From Kingdonia uniflora (Eukaryota > Streptophyta > Magnoliopsida > Ranunculales > Circaeasteraceae): a DNA stretch of 64,000 nt. The notes beneath the pieces are model-generated. The model saw nothing but the letters and a program-made list of their open reading frames with translations. It was not told the origin of the DNA and made no database searches. The stretch lies in the NCBI GenBank assembly GCA_014058105.1, contig JACGCM010001272.1, positions 3,410,001-3,474,000 of the forward strand, read 5' to 3'. The position numbers and the translations under genes are program-made. Below are positions 43,854 to 54,255 of this stretch, in pieces; position 1 is the first letter of the stretch, and each line of letters starts with the position of its first letter.

Positions 43854-44433
43854 TTTAATGGCCAAATTTTGTAAGCTCGATTTTATTATGAATTAGCTAT
43901 CACACCAATGAACCTATAATAATACTCTACTAGAAAGTAAGAAATGCAAACATATGTTTTTAACGTAGAAGACCTCTTAATAGGTAAAAAACCACGACCT
44001 CGTATGGAGGATTTTTGTAAATGTATTTTTATTGCTTTGAATGGATATTTTTATTACAAGTGATCTCTAGAATCTAGAAATGCTTTTGATCTCATAAATA
44101 AGATGATTTGAGTGATTTTTCTGGTCCCTATCTCTTTTTGAACTTTTCCTCTATATAGGCTTCCCCAAAGCTCTTCATCGCGCTAGAACACGTTTTCTAA
44201 ATAATGTGGTTAGTGGAGGTTGACTGAATAACTGACGAGTTCGTGGGAAATAGGTTTCTTTGACTGAATAACATTTTCCGGGTTTAGCTCAACCCACGTT
44301 CTCGAGTTGTTCGTGGGGCTGGTTGGAATGTTTGACTGGAGTGTCAAGTGCTAAAATTTCGTGAGCCTGAGGTAAAGTTAAATCAAACTTTGTGAACTCG
44401 ATTATGAATGAGATCGAGGGATAAGTCCCTAAA
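43854..44433 (-). repeat. H: 3' LTR
   Basis: 580 bp. Its outer end has TTTAATGG where the partner has TGTAATGG, so the terminal dinucleotide is mutated. Contains CCACGACCTCGTATGGAGG (43991-44009). Confidence 0.92.
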
Positions 44434-44452
44434 ATCGCCCCCTCACAGCCGA
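44434..44452 (-). other. H: polypurine tract
   Basis: The minus strand reads GGCTGTGAGGGGGCGAT next to the 3' LTR, nearly identical to B. Confidence 0.8.
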
Positions 44453-44667
44453 AGTCACGAGTGGCTTTGGTTGAGAAAGAATGTGTTAAGAGTTTAAAAT
44501 TCGAAACAGAGCAATGATGGCGTTTGACTGGTTGGAAGTTATGTGATATTGGGATGTGATGGGTATTAAATGATGATGCGGATGTATGTAACATTTGTGT
44601 TTGAATAGTCGCGTCCGTAATGAATGATGACGCTTGGGAAAACGTACCTGTACAATAATGTTAGGGT

Positions 44668-44675
44668 TATATAAA
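44668..44675 (+). promoter_or_regulatory. H: TATA box of aORF1
   Basis: TATATAAA in GGGTTATATAAAGAGTACC, 62 bases upstream of the ATG at 44730. Confidence 0.65.
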
Positions 44676-44729
44676 GAGTACCTTTATCAACTCTTTGGAA
44701 CAATCCCTGCATGCATAACTTTTTTTAAG

Positions 44730-45377
44730 ATGGTGAAAACTTGGAGTATGGTTCTTGAAGAGAGGATTGCGTCGGAAGCGCAGAGGTTGAAGTTGAAGTT
44801 CTTTGGTGATCGTTCCTTAGAAATGGCGACCCCAGCCCTTGTTCCTCCGACATACCAAGGCTTGTCGGGAGAGGAAGCGGTTAAAGCTGTGGAAGATTTC
44901 TACTATAAGTGGAGATTTCATGCCTTCCTCTTGACAGGCGAGAAACGTTGGGCCTGTCTCTACACTCTTGCGGAAGACAGGGTTAGGGCTTCATATATAG
45001 GGAAAGGTGTATCTGCGAGGCAGATATGCTGATTTATTGTATTGCTATGGATTTTAAGGTTGGGCCTCTTCATCTCTACCAACTCTTTAGTAGTAGTGGT
45101 TATAGAAGAGGCGGTGATGGCAGTGGAGGAGGGGAATGAGAAGGGGGATCCTACTGACGCATTTCCATCATGTTTTTGCTCTCAGAAGACCTTCATCTTA
45201 TTTTGTGGGGGCCAACACTGAATCTACTACTTGCATTGTTCTCGCTTGGAGTTCAACTGGGCTTCAACCGCGTCATGTGAGGGAAGATCTTTATTGGTTC
45301 TAATGTCTTTTTTGCATCAGGGTGAAGAATCACTGAATTAAGAAGAACTGGAAGACATGATGCCTTTTCATGCCTGA
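44730..45377 (+). pseudogene. H: antisense gene aORF1
   Basis: Plus strand, start ATG at 44730 (MVKTWSMVLEERI). The first 100 codons are open: LKLKFFGDRSLEM, PPTYQGLSGEEAVKAVEDFY, GEKRWACLYTLAEDRVRASY, with a stop at 45030. The rest is in shifted frames: FISTNSLVVVVIEEA (45075-45120), then a region like GAKKT..LKGWFNH, and EELEDMMPFHA before a stop at 45375-45377. Total about 215 codons, matching A and B. No signal peptide or membrane segment seen. Family unknown. Confidence 0.7.
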
Positions 45378-45384
45378 ATGACCT

Positions 45385-45500
45385 GTAGTTTTTAACAAAA
45401 AGGGAAAACTTGCTATCTGTAATGTACCTGGAGTTTAATGCTGGACGGATAACATTATCTTATATTCCTGTGCGAAAACTTGTTATCTGTAAATCGTATG
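45385..45500. repeat. H: short repeats between aORF1 and aORF2
   Basis: Reverse-oriented copies of the unit seen in A, B and D: AAAACTTGCTATCTGTAATG (45406) and AAAACTTGTTATCTGTAAAT (45475). Confidence 0.72.
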
Positions 45501-45904
45501 TAATATCTTTGATATGAATAAAAGTTTATATTCATGAAACTTTGTATAGAAAAACTACTTGAATCGACCTGAAATATGTTGGGTATTTGTTGAATAACTA
45601 TTGATAAGTTATGAAACAATGTTGAAATGTTACTCGAACTGAGATGAATATGTGCTGATAATGTCGTGCTGATATAAATGATTTACATTTAGCAGGTGAG
45701 TGATAGAAATTGTAGGAAATATGTAAACTCGAGCTGCTATAGGTCGAAAGGGGGAATACCCGTGGTAGCATAAGGTCGAATACAATGACTATTTTGAAAC
45801 TGGTGAGGGGATAAGTTCTAATAATTGATCCCAAGATTTGGGGTTTCTGTTATGAGATAAAAGATAAAAATCACATATTTTGTGGGGAAAGTTAGTGAGA
45901 AACG
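45501..45904. other. H: spacer, nothing recognised
   Basis: AT-rich 400 bp between the short repeats and the aORF2 promoter. A stretch like it occurs in A (about 35620-36050). No gene seen. Confidence 0.4.
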
Positions 45905-45912
45905 TATAAATA
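45905..45912 (+). promoter_or_regulatory. H: TATA box of aORF2
   Basis: TATAAATA, first base 45 bases upstream of the ATG at 45950; the same box and distance as in A. Confidence 0.65.
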
Positions 45913-45949
45913 TGGGTAGGACAAAAGAAAAATAAAGGAGATATTTAGG

Positions 45950-46265
45950 ATGGTATAGATCAATTTCAAAGGATTCATATCGCCATGGAAGGACGATTGT
46001 CTAAAACGGTTGCTTAGCTTATTTGGTTATGATGCCGAGCTACTGGGGAAGGAATGTGAGCTCGAGGTTCAGATGAAAGGAGCAGAGAGTATGCGTGTTA
46101 TTTGTCTGAGGTGTGTTTGTGTGTAGATCGAGAGAAGTTAGCTAGTTTAATTGTGAAAGTTGAGATCGAATTCGACGATCTGAGGACTGATGAATAATGT
46201 GATTAGATGATGTTTGTTTAGGTTACCACGGTTGTGATGGATGTTGTGTTAAGTGTGTATTATGA
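45950..46265 (+). pseudogene. H: antisense small gene aORF2, frameshifted
   Basis: Start ATG at 45950 with an early stop. Core LFGYDAELLGKECELEVQMK (46017-46076) matches LGYDAELPVRECKLEEL of B. Later KVEIEFDDL (46156) and the end GYHGCDG (46223) before a stop at 46263-46265. Shorter than the 354-bp copies because of small deletions. Confidence 0.62.
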
Positions 46266-46520
46266 ATAATATAATTGTTGTGAATGTAACATAAATAATA
46301 TAAGTCAATCGGAACCTCTATAGGGGCAAATGTGTTTTGAGACTGTTTTAACAAACATTTTGAATAAATTTAAATATTTGTACAGTGTAGAAAATGACGT
46401 CAATCACTATAAGTATGAGAAACAAGGACTGAAAAACAAAAATATGAAATTGCAGAAGCTTCTAGTTTTTTTTGTATGAAAAAGGAAATAGACCTCTGAC
46501 ATCGTATAGTGTGAGTCATC

Positions 46521-49500
46521 ATGAGTTTGGGAAGGTCAAGAAAATATATGGAAATAAGAAGAAAAAATATGTTAAAAATTGAGGGGAGTTGTAATGATGG
46601 GAAGGTTGTTTTATCGAAAAGGTATAAGGTGTCTGGCATAGAGAGTGGAAATGACGCCTTGGTTCCGGAATCGAGGATGGTTCGTACGAGGAGCAATAAA
46701 TGTCAGCCGCATGAGAGAGAAAGGATAAATAGTTCTTCTTCGTCTCCAAACAAATGTTTTACCATAAAAAACTTGTAGAGCACTCAGAGAGAAAGATAAA
46801 AAATTATGGGATTCAATAAAGAGTTATCTGAAGGTGACAAACGGTTGAAGAGGGCAAAAGATTCTGGTCAATACAGGAGCATTGTGAGGGGAAAGCTTGA
46901 CTCTACTGCCGATTCTCTTTCGAACACTGAAGGTTAGTAGAGATGTATACGATATATGCTGACGTACGTATATATATATATTAAAGATATATGTTATATG
47001 TAAACGGTTAATCAGAGATATATGTTGAATATATATATATGCATAGATGGGAGAATGATAAATACCTTAACCTGTATGTAGGTCGAGCGTGAGAGGCACC
47101 TGTGTAGGTCAAAAACGTGCCTGTAAAATCTATTTTAAGATGTGTAGTTCATCTGTTAATGAGGTATCGACCTCTAGTCAGACGAATGAGTCTGATAATG
47201 AAGGAAAAGGAGGATTGGAACAATTCCCGAGTTTCCCTGGTCAGTTGGTATCTTATCTTCCGGGTTCTGATACCTTTAGAGAGTTTTGTAAAGCCAAGGC
47301 GACTGTAAGAGGAAAGTGGGGCAATTGTGAAGAGTTTGCCGGTAGGCAGTTTAGAGGTTGTACAGTAACGGAGGGGGAAGAGTATTTTTATCTGCTGACA
47401 GATTTGGAAGTGGAAAAATAAGATAGGGGTATAGATGAATCGATCTCGTTAGAGTACTTCGATAGGGATGCCCGGAGTGACCTCTCGGAGGGTTTTTTGT
47501 GTTATCTATCTCAATTAGAGTATGGGTTGAGCCTTCTTCTCACCAATTTGGTGAAGGGGATTATGGATGCAATTGGGGCATGTCCTGTTCAATTGAACGG
47601 GATCATGTGGGAGGTAATAACCGTGTGTGACCATCTGAATGAGAGATTGGAAAGGGAGAAAAAAGTGAGGAGGATAACTCCTGAGGACGTTTTGCTGTTT
47701 TACAGGATGAAGAATTTTAAAGCCACTGGGGGATCATATTTCTATACGAGTGCAAGTCGGCTTCATTTTTTCGATCTGAATTCGATAGGTCGAACCTGGA
47801 ATGATAATGTCATATGGGTGAAGGGTAATTACCTTCAGAGAGATGATGAAGTATTTCTAGATCTTCGGTTTAGAACTTTAAAGCAAAGTAAGTATAGACA
47901 TGCATAGATAGAATTATTGTTAGGTTTTTGTTGGCAACTTTAGTTCATAGTAAAAATGTTGTTATTACAGGTATGAAGTCTATAATGGAAAGGAAAAAAT
48001 CCTTCCTAGATGAAGTTGCAGAGGAGGAGACTGAACTTGAACTTGTGTTGGAGGGACTCGGCTTGAGTAGAAAAATGAGGGTTGATTGTAAGTCGGACCA
48101 GGTTAGGAAGGCTCAGCCTACCAGGTCGATGGAGGAGGTCGATGAAGGCAAAAAGCAAATAAGTGGTGAGGAGGTTCGAACTAAGACTCCTGGGTCGGGC
48201 AGTTCGGCTCAACCAAATCTTACGAGGAGCAAGATAGCTAAAAAATTTCTGAAAAAATGGATGTTAAAGTCGTTGCCAGCCCCGGGCACCAGGAAAAGTG
48301 GTAAGGTTACAAAAGAGAAGAGGAGGAGGGTCGAATCTTCTAGGGATAAGGTTAATAAGGTACGACCTGCTGCGGTAGATGACCTTAGGGAGGTCGAGGA
48401 AAGGGCCAAGTTGGCGGCTCTCCAAGGAGAGGAAGATACGAGCAAGATGGTAAGTTTGTATTATCATAAAGAAATGCTTAATATACTCCAAGTTAATAAC
48501 TGAGATCGATTCGTTTTATGTAGGTCGCTCGTCTTCTGAAGGGAATCAGGCTTGGTATTGAAGAAGAAAAATTGAGCTAAAGAAGGTGAAAAGCGAGCTG
48601 GAGAAAGACCTAGCTCGAACCAAGACTGAAGCCATAAAGGAAGTGAGGCAGGTGAAGGCCTCTCATGTCGTGACGATCGGCCAGTTACAGGTCGAGGCAA
48701 AGGCCAATCAAGACGAGATGGCTGATGAGCATGACAGACTGGGTCGTCACTTGATGCTGAAAGGGTATTTTGAGGTGGAGGTGGGTGCCATTAAGGCAGA
48801 CACCTTCGTTGAGGATGGAGAGGATGAGGAAGCCGAAGTGGTGGGAGTCATGGATGGTCTGGATGGTGTCTCCCGCCAGACAGTGCTTGACAACTAAGGG
48901 GATGATATCGAGCTCCCAGAAGGTGGAAGTGAGAAGGTAGGGTTGACACATGTATTTTTTAAAGTATTTGTAAGTTGTCGAATTGGATGTGGGGAAGAAA
49001 ACTTATGTAGATTGACTTTGTTTATAAACGTCTTGTAAGTAGTTAGAGAGATGAGTCTCAGGATAAATGACCTAGAGTCTGGACTTGCCAGTGAAAGAGA
49101 AACATCTAAAGCCTTGCTGTCTGCGCAAGCAGAGCTGCAGGTTAGATCGGAATAGGTTTTTTGACTTGCATGTTACACCAATGTTAAGTTATCAAGTCAG
49201 CAGGATAGGAATGCATGGAAAAAATCTAATGCTATTAATACAGAATAATATATCGAAAGTGTGTATCTTGTACGCCAAAAGAAGATTCATGAAGGGTTCA
49301 TCTAAAAATAGAGTCCAAACTTTTAGTCTAAAAGTACTTGGTTAGAAATCACATAGCCTTTTAGAAATGTAGTATGTATATATTAGGAATTAGATTTTTT
49401 GAATCGAGTTGTACTAAAACTTGTTATATTTCTCAGGTCAAATTGGATTCATCTCGCATACATGAGGACAACGTATACATGTGTAATCAAGAATTTGTGG

Positions 49501-50813
49501 AGCAGTTCGATAGGATGAAGAAGGCAAACGAGAACAGAGAGGATCAATACGTAAAAACACATTTCAGACTTGTGAAGCTGGACCAGGCCGTTTCTGACCT
49601 ATCTCTCCAGGTCGAAGAGAAAGATTTTGAGATATTGAAGGGATTAAAAGAGCTATCCGAGGCAACGAAACGTGCCAAGAAGCTTCAACGTCTGGTTGAA
49701 GCGCTGGCTACGAAGGGTAATCAGGCCAACAAGGCTTAAGATCATATTCAGGCGCTGGAATAATCAGAGGAACTATTTCGAACTGATCTTCAAAGATGTA
49801 GGAACGGGCTAGAGCGAATAAGATAAAAATTTGTCGAATAGGACGACAAGCTGAGGGTAACTCCAAAAATTCTATCGGCTAAGGAGGCCGCAGCTGAACA
49901 TTTACAAGCAACCCTCCCCGCCAAGGATATGGAATTCCGAGAAATACAGCGAAGGTGTGATGACTAAAATGAGATAGTTGCTTGACTTAAAGCCGAAAAG
50001 GACCAAGCCATTACTCGTGCCAAGAAAACCGAGGCTAGAGGGAGTTCAAGGGGAAGTAGAACTGAGGTTAAGGCTCCTCTAGTTCGAGGGGATGTAGTTA
50101 TTCTCTCAGTTCGCAGTAGAGAGCTAGAAAGTGACGTATCTCAAATTCAGGGGCATGTTCAGAAGGGAAATGCAAATTTGATGGAATGCCAGCATAAGTT
50201 GGATGTTGATCTTACCAGGGAGAAAGTTCTTGAAGGGGAGATTAAAGCAAAGGACTTGTTGGTGAAGAGGAAGGAGAAATTATTGAAAAATCTGCCGACT
50301 AGGGAAGGGTTGAACGCAAAAATTGGGAGACTTCATGCTCGTGTAGTAGACTTAGAAGCCATAAACCTAGCTGAGTCAGTAAAGTATATTGCCAAATTGG
50401 AAGATGTCATTGATCATGATAAGGTTGATGCAGATATAATTGAACGAAAGAATGATTACGCTAGGTTAAAGTCATGTCTCGAGAGGTTGAAGGCAAGATT
50501 TGTAATGGCGGTAGTACCTGATGTGTCTTGATCTGACCTGTTAAGGGTGATCGCTGCAAATTTTGCAGAGAAAGTTAAAAGACTTGAGTCAGAATGAGAT
50601 ACTTTGTTAAAAACTCTATCGGATAAGGGATGCATCTATGGAACTAAGATAGATCGAGGAGGTCTGGGCATTATGGTGACCCAACTGGGACCTCGAACTG
50701 CTGAATTAATAGAACAAGGTAGAGCTGTTGTGGCTCACGAACTAAAAGAGGGACCTCTTAATATGTGGGGAATCATGGTTGACAGTACCTCAGCAGAAAA
50801 TAATCTTTTGTAA
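46521..50813 (+). pseudogene. H: antisense six-exon gene aORF3 (best preserved copy)
   Basis: Plus-strand exons: 1 46521-46933 (MSLGRSRKYM start, SSSSS stretch), 2 47082-47887, 3 47971-48449, 4 48524-48936, 5 about 49041-49140, 6 49437-50813. Introns are 83-300 bp with GT-AG ends: AAG|GTTAGT, AAA|GTAAGTAT, ATG|GTAAGTTT, AAG|GTAGGG, CAG|GTTAGA; acceptors GTATGTAG, TTATTACAG, TTTATGTAG, TTTCTCAG. Exon 2 carries the Transposase_28-like domain (ACPVQLNGIMWEVITV, DVLLFYRMKNFKATGG, WNDNVIWVKG). Exon 3 has KKWMLKSLPAPGTRKSGK then EKRRRVESS, a bipartite basic motif. Exons 4-6 form a coiled coil; exon 6 ends in a globular tail. Stops exist in exons 2, 4 and 6. Total near 1190 codons. Nuclear role is inferred only. 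Confidence 0.82.
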
Positions 50814-50829
50814 TATGAATTTGACCTGA

Positions 50830-51790
50830 AAATAAATAGTATTTGTCCCAGACACATTAAAATAGATGAAAGCCAATATGACCATTACCTTATCCTGTGT
50901 CTAGTGGGGTCTTTGATATAAAACAAAATTTTCACATTCGTTTTAATCGCAGAAATGGGTTGAGTTAAACCTAGTTGAAACTTGATTTGAACTATAGAAA
51001 TATCACAGACATATTAAAATATATCAAAGCTAGTATGACATTTACCTTATCTTATGCCTGGCTAAGTCTTTGATGTGAACCAAATTTTTACACTTGCCAC
51101 AATCGCAGAGATAGAAAGATTCAGCTGAACCAAGTGTTATTCTCGATCTGGCCTACTAAAATGATCCAAACAAGTTGTAAAAGATGAAGACTAGTATTAC
51201 CTTTGCCTTATTTCTTGTTTGGCCGAGTCTTTGATGTGAACCAATTATTACACTTGCCACAATCACAGAGATAGAAAGATTTAGCTGAACCAAGTGTTAT
51301 CCTCGATCTAGCCTACTGAAATGATTTAAAAAATTTGTCAAAGATGAAGGCTAGTATTACCTTTGCCTTATCTCTTGTTTGGCTGAGTCTTTGAGGTGAA
51401 CCAAGTTTTTACACTTTCCACAATCGCGGAGATAGAAAGATACAGCTGAACCAAGTGTTATCCTCGATCCAGCCTTCTGAAATGATCCAAACAAGTTGTA
51501 AAAGATGAAGGCTAGTATTACTTTTGCCTTATCTCTTGTTTGGCTGAGTCTTTAATGCGAACAAATTTTTTACACTTGCCACAATCGCAGAGATAGAAAG
51601 ATTCAGCTAAACCAAGTGTTATCCATGATCCAGGCTACTGAAATGATCCAAACAAGCTGTAAAAGATAAAGACTAGTATGAATTTTTGCCCTATCTCTTG
51701 TATGGCTGAGTCTTTGATGTAAAACAAGTTTTTACACTTGCCACAATCATAGAGATGTAGTAACAGATGCCAATCAAGTGATATCCCTGA
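50830..51790. repeat. H: ~160-bp tandem array, between five and six copies
   Basis: The marker GATGAAGACTAGTATTACC (and variants) recurs at 51183, 51343, 51503 and 51665, a period of 160-162 bp; two more degenerate units lie before. On the opposite strand units match those of B and D (GACTCAGCC, AAGGTAATACTAGT). Confidence 0.9.
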
Positions 51791-51986
51791 TTGAACTTGG
51801 AAAAGATTAATTACAAGCTAGTATTATCTATGCTTGAATCTGTAAAATGTGGACAAATGTTCGTGAACAGAATGACATTGTTAAAAAAAAAGATTTCATT
51901 GATAAGTTCAGAATCTACATTGGATGGTGATAAGAATATCACTTTTGGAACTAAAAAACAAAAACAAAAAATGGAAATGGAGTAGT

Positions 51987-53300
51987 AAGACGCCTTACGA
52001 TAGTACTGTTTCAGTCATCTAGTGTTCCAAGGATTTGAAATGGGGATTCCCTTTTCTGTCATGAGATAGTATGATCCCAGGACTGTGAGACTTGTGATAA
52101 GGAATGGACCCTCCCAATTGTCAGCTAATTTTCCAGCGTGAGGCTCTTTGCGCTGTTGAGGAATTTCTCTAAGGACGAGATCTCTGATTTGGAAAGTACG
52201 GCTCCTGACTTAGTTATTATACAATCTGGTAAGCATATGATGATATCGACCTAGGTTAGCAATGGCACGTTCCCTGGTTTCATCAATTATATTGAGATTC
52301 CAAGCCAATTCAAACTTATTTTCCTCGTCAGTCAGCTCGTGATCACAGACTGGGTAATGATATTCAGAAGGAATTACTGCCTCAGTACCATAAGCAAGGA
52401 GGAACGGGGTACATCTAATGGATTGTCGGGGAGTGGTTCGATATGCCCACAGGATGTGAAGTCGCTCACGAACCCAATTTCCTTTCTTCTGTGAGTGAAG
52501 CTATTTTTTGAGTCCATCCACGATGGTTTTGTTGGTAATTTCGGCTTGGCCATTTCCATGAGGGTAGTATGGATTTGATGGTGAGTGGATAATATTGTGG
52601 TGATTTAGGAAGGTTACGACCTAATCTCCCACAAATTGGGGCCCGTTATCGATACAAATTAGGTGGGGGCACCCGAATCGAGTGATTATGTGGTTCTAGA
52701 TAATAGAGATGACCTCTTCTTCTTTGGTTCGACATAACGGAATTGCTTCTACCCATTTTGTAAAGTAATCGGCAGCTACGAGTAGGTGACGGCGATTACC
52801 TGGAGAGTTAGGGAATTTTTGATGAGGTCTAGTGCCCATCTATTGAATGGCCAGAAAACCATGCTCGCATGGAGTTTGAGCGCAGGGGCGCGAATCATAT
52901 TTCCATTTCTCAGGCAGGTGTCGCACCTGTGGGAGTACTCCTTTGCTTGCTTGCGCATGCTGGGCCAGAATACCCTTTGAGTTATAGCTCGGCTAGCTAA
53001 TGATCTACCTATAGCGTGAGAGCCAAAAAATCCTTCGTGTAATTCGCGGAGCAGTTCGTCTGCTTTTGACTTCAAGAGGGATTTGAGGTATGGCCCTGTA
53101 ATGGAGAGGCGGTAAGGCATACCATTATGAGTAATGTAACGCTTCAAGTTGTTGATCAGCAGTCGGCGTTTTTTGGATCTGCTGGGAGAGGTCTTTTGTA
53201 CTTGTTGTCGACTCCGAGGTAGGCTAAAAAAGGCTTTCGCCAATCGTCGTCTCCCCATTTATCACCCCCAGTGTTGATCGTGCATACAGATATGTGATCA
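51987..53300 (-). pseudogene. pol: H: integrase
   Basis: Minus strand. From 53258: LYRLSITGPYLKSLLKSKAD, zinc-binding HEGFFGSHAIGRSLASRAIT to CDTCLRNGN (53040-52900), catalytic core with AADYFTKWVEA-like sequence (52775), CIDNGPQF (52660-52635) and NGQAEITNKTIVDGLKK (52560-52510, glutamate intact), then LLAYGTEAVIPS (52400-52365) and the C-terminal domain ending QYYR near 51990. Frames are broken by indels; catalytic residues D, D and E are visible. Confidence 0.86.
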
Positions 53301-54255
53301 ATGTTGGGAGTTGAAATGATCTCGATCTGAAGATATCAAGATTCCGTTCCAAAGACCCCGGCTAGATATGCCAAGGAATCGGCGTGTCTATTTTCCCCTC
53401 GAGGAAGATATTCGAGAGCTGCTTTCACGGACTTACTCATCCTATCTGTAACGAGGGATGCTTATTCGATCATCTTCCTATTCTTCTTGTACTGCTCTGA
53501 ATAATGATGAACGATGAGTACTGAATCTGTGTAAACTATGAGTTCGGGGACATCGAGCTCAAGAGCGAGGTCGAGTCCGTGAATGAGAGCTTCATACTTG
53601 GTGACATTATTTGAGGCCTCCAAATCCAAGCTGATTGATTTCTTAATTCTTTCATTAGAAAGGGTAATCAAAACGATCCCGATTCCTGACCCTGCAGGTC
53701 CTGCTGATCCATCTGTAAGAAGCCTCCACCCTGACGTAGTGATCTAGTCCGCTCGTTCATCGAATGGCCTAGGGGTTGAATTTTATGGCATGTTTTCGGT
53801 AAGGTCCGGGTCGTGCTCCTCCCACTCAGGATCCTCCACAGGAAAATCCAAGAGAAAATCGGCAATGGCCTGACCTTTTTTGGAATGGCGCTGTTTGAAC
53901 TTGATATCATGTTCGCCCAAACTGACTGACCATTGCTGCACTCTTCGTGACTTCTCTTTTATGGATAGAACTTCCTGAAGTGGGTAGTTTGTCATAACTT
54001 TGACAGAATGTGCTTGGAAGTAGTGTTTGAGTTTCTGCGAAGTGTAAACAAGGGTGAGAAGAAGTTTCTCAATTTTATAGTAACTTGTTTCTGCTGGTGT
54101 GAGTGTTTTGCTGATGAAGAAGACTGGTATCTCTATTTTCCCTTACAGGTGAATGAGAACCGATCTGAGAGAAGTGTTTGTAAATGCTAAGTTGATTATC
54201 AGTTCCTCATTACCTACTGGGGGGAGACCTCCCAAAATAGATTTCAAGATCCTGA
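53301..54255 (-). pseudogene. pol: H: degenerate RNase H and archaeal-type RNase H
   Basis: Minus strand. First RNase H from ELIINLAFTNTSLRSVLIHL-like sequence (about 54210) to RRVQQWSVSLGEHDIKFKQ (53950-53890). aRH: LLTDGSAGPAGSGIGIVLIT (53715-53660, first aspartate kept), NNVTKYEALIHGLDLALEL (53615-53560), VYTDSVLIVHHYSEQ (53540-53500) and NRHADSLAYLAGV (53395-53355). This is the copy in which the aRH active-site residues are best preserved. Confidence 0.87.

Noticed and set aside
48006..48951. Minus-strand ORFs of 68-88 codons
   Set aside because: Mirror frames of H aORF3 exons 3 and 4; the plus strand has conserved splice sites and homologues.
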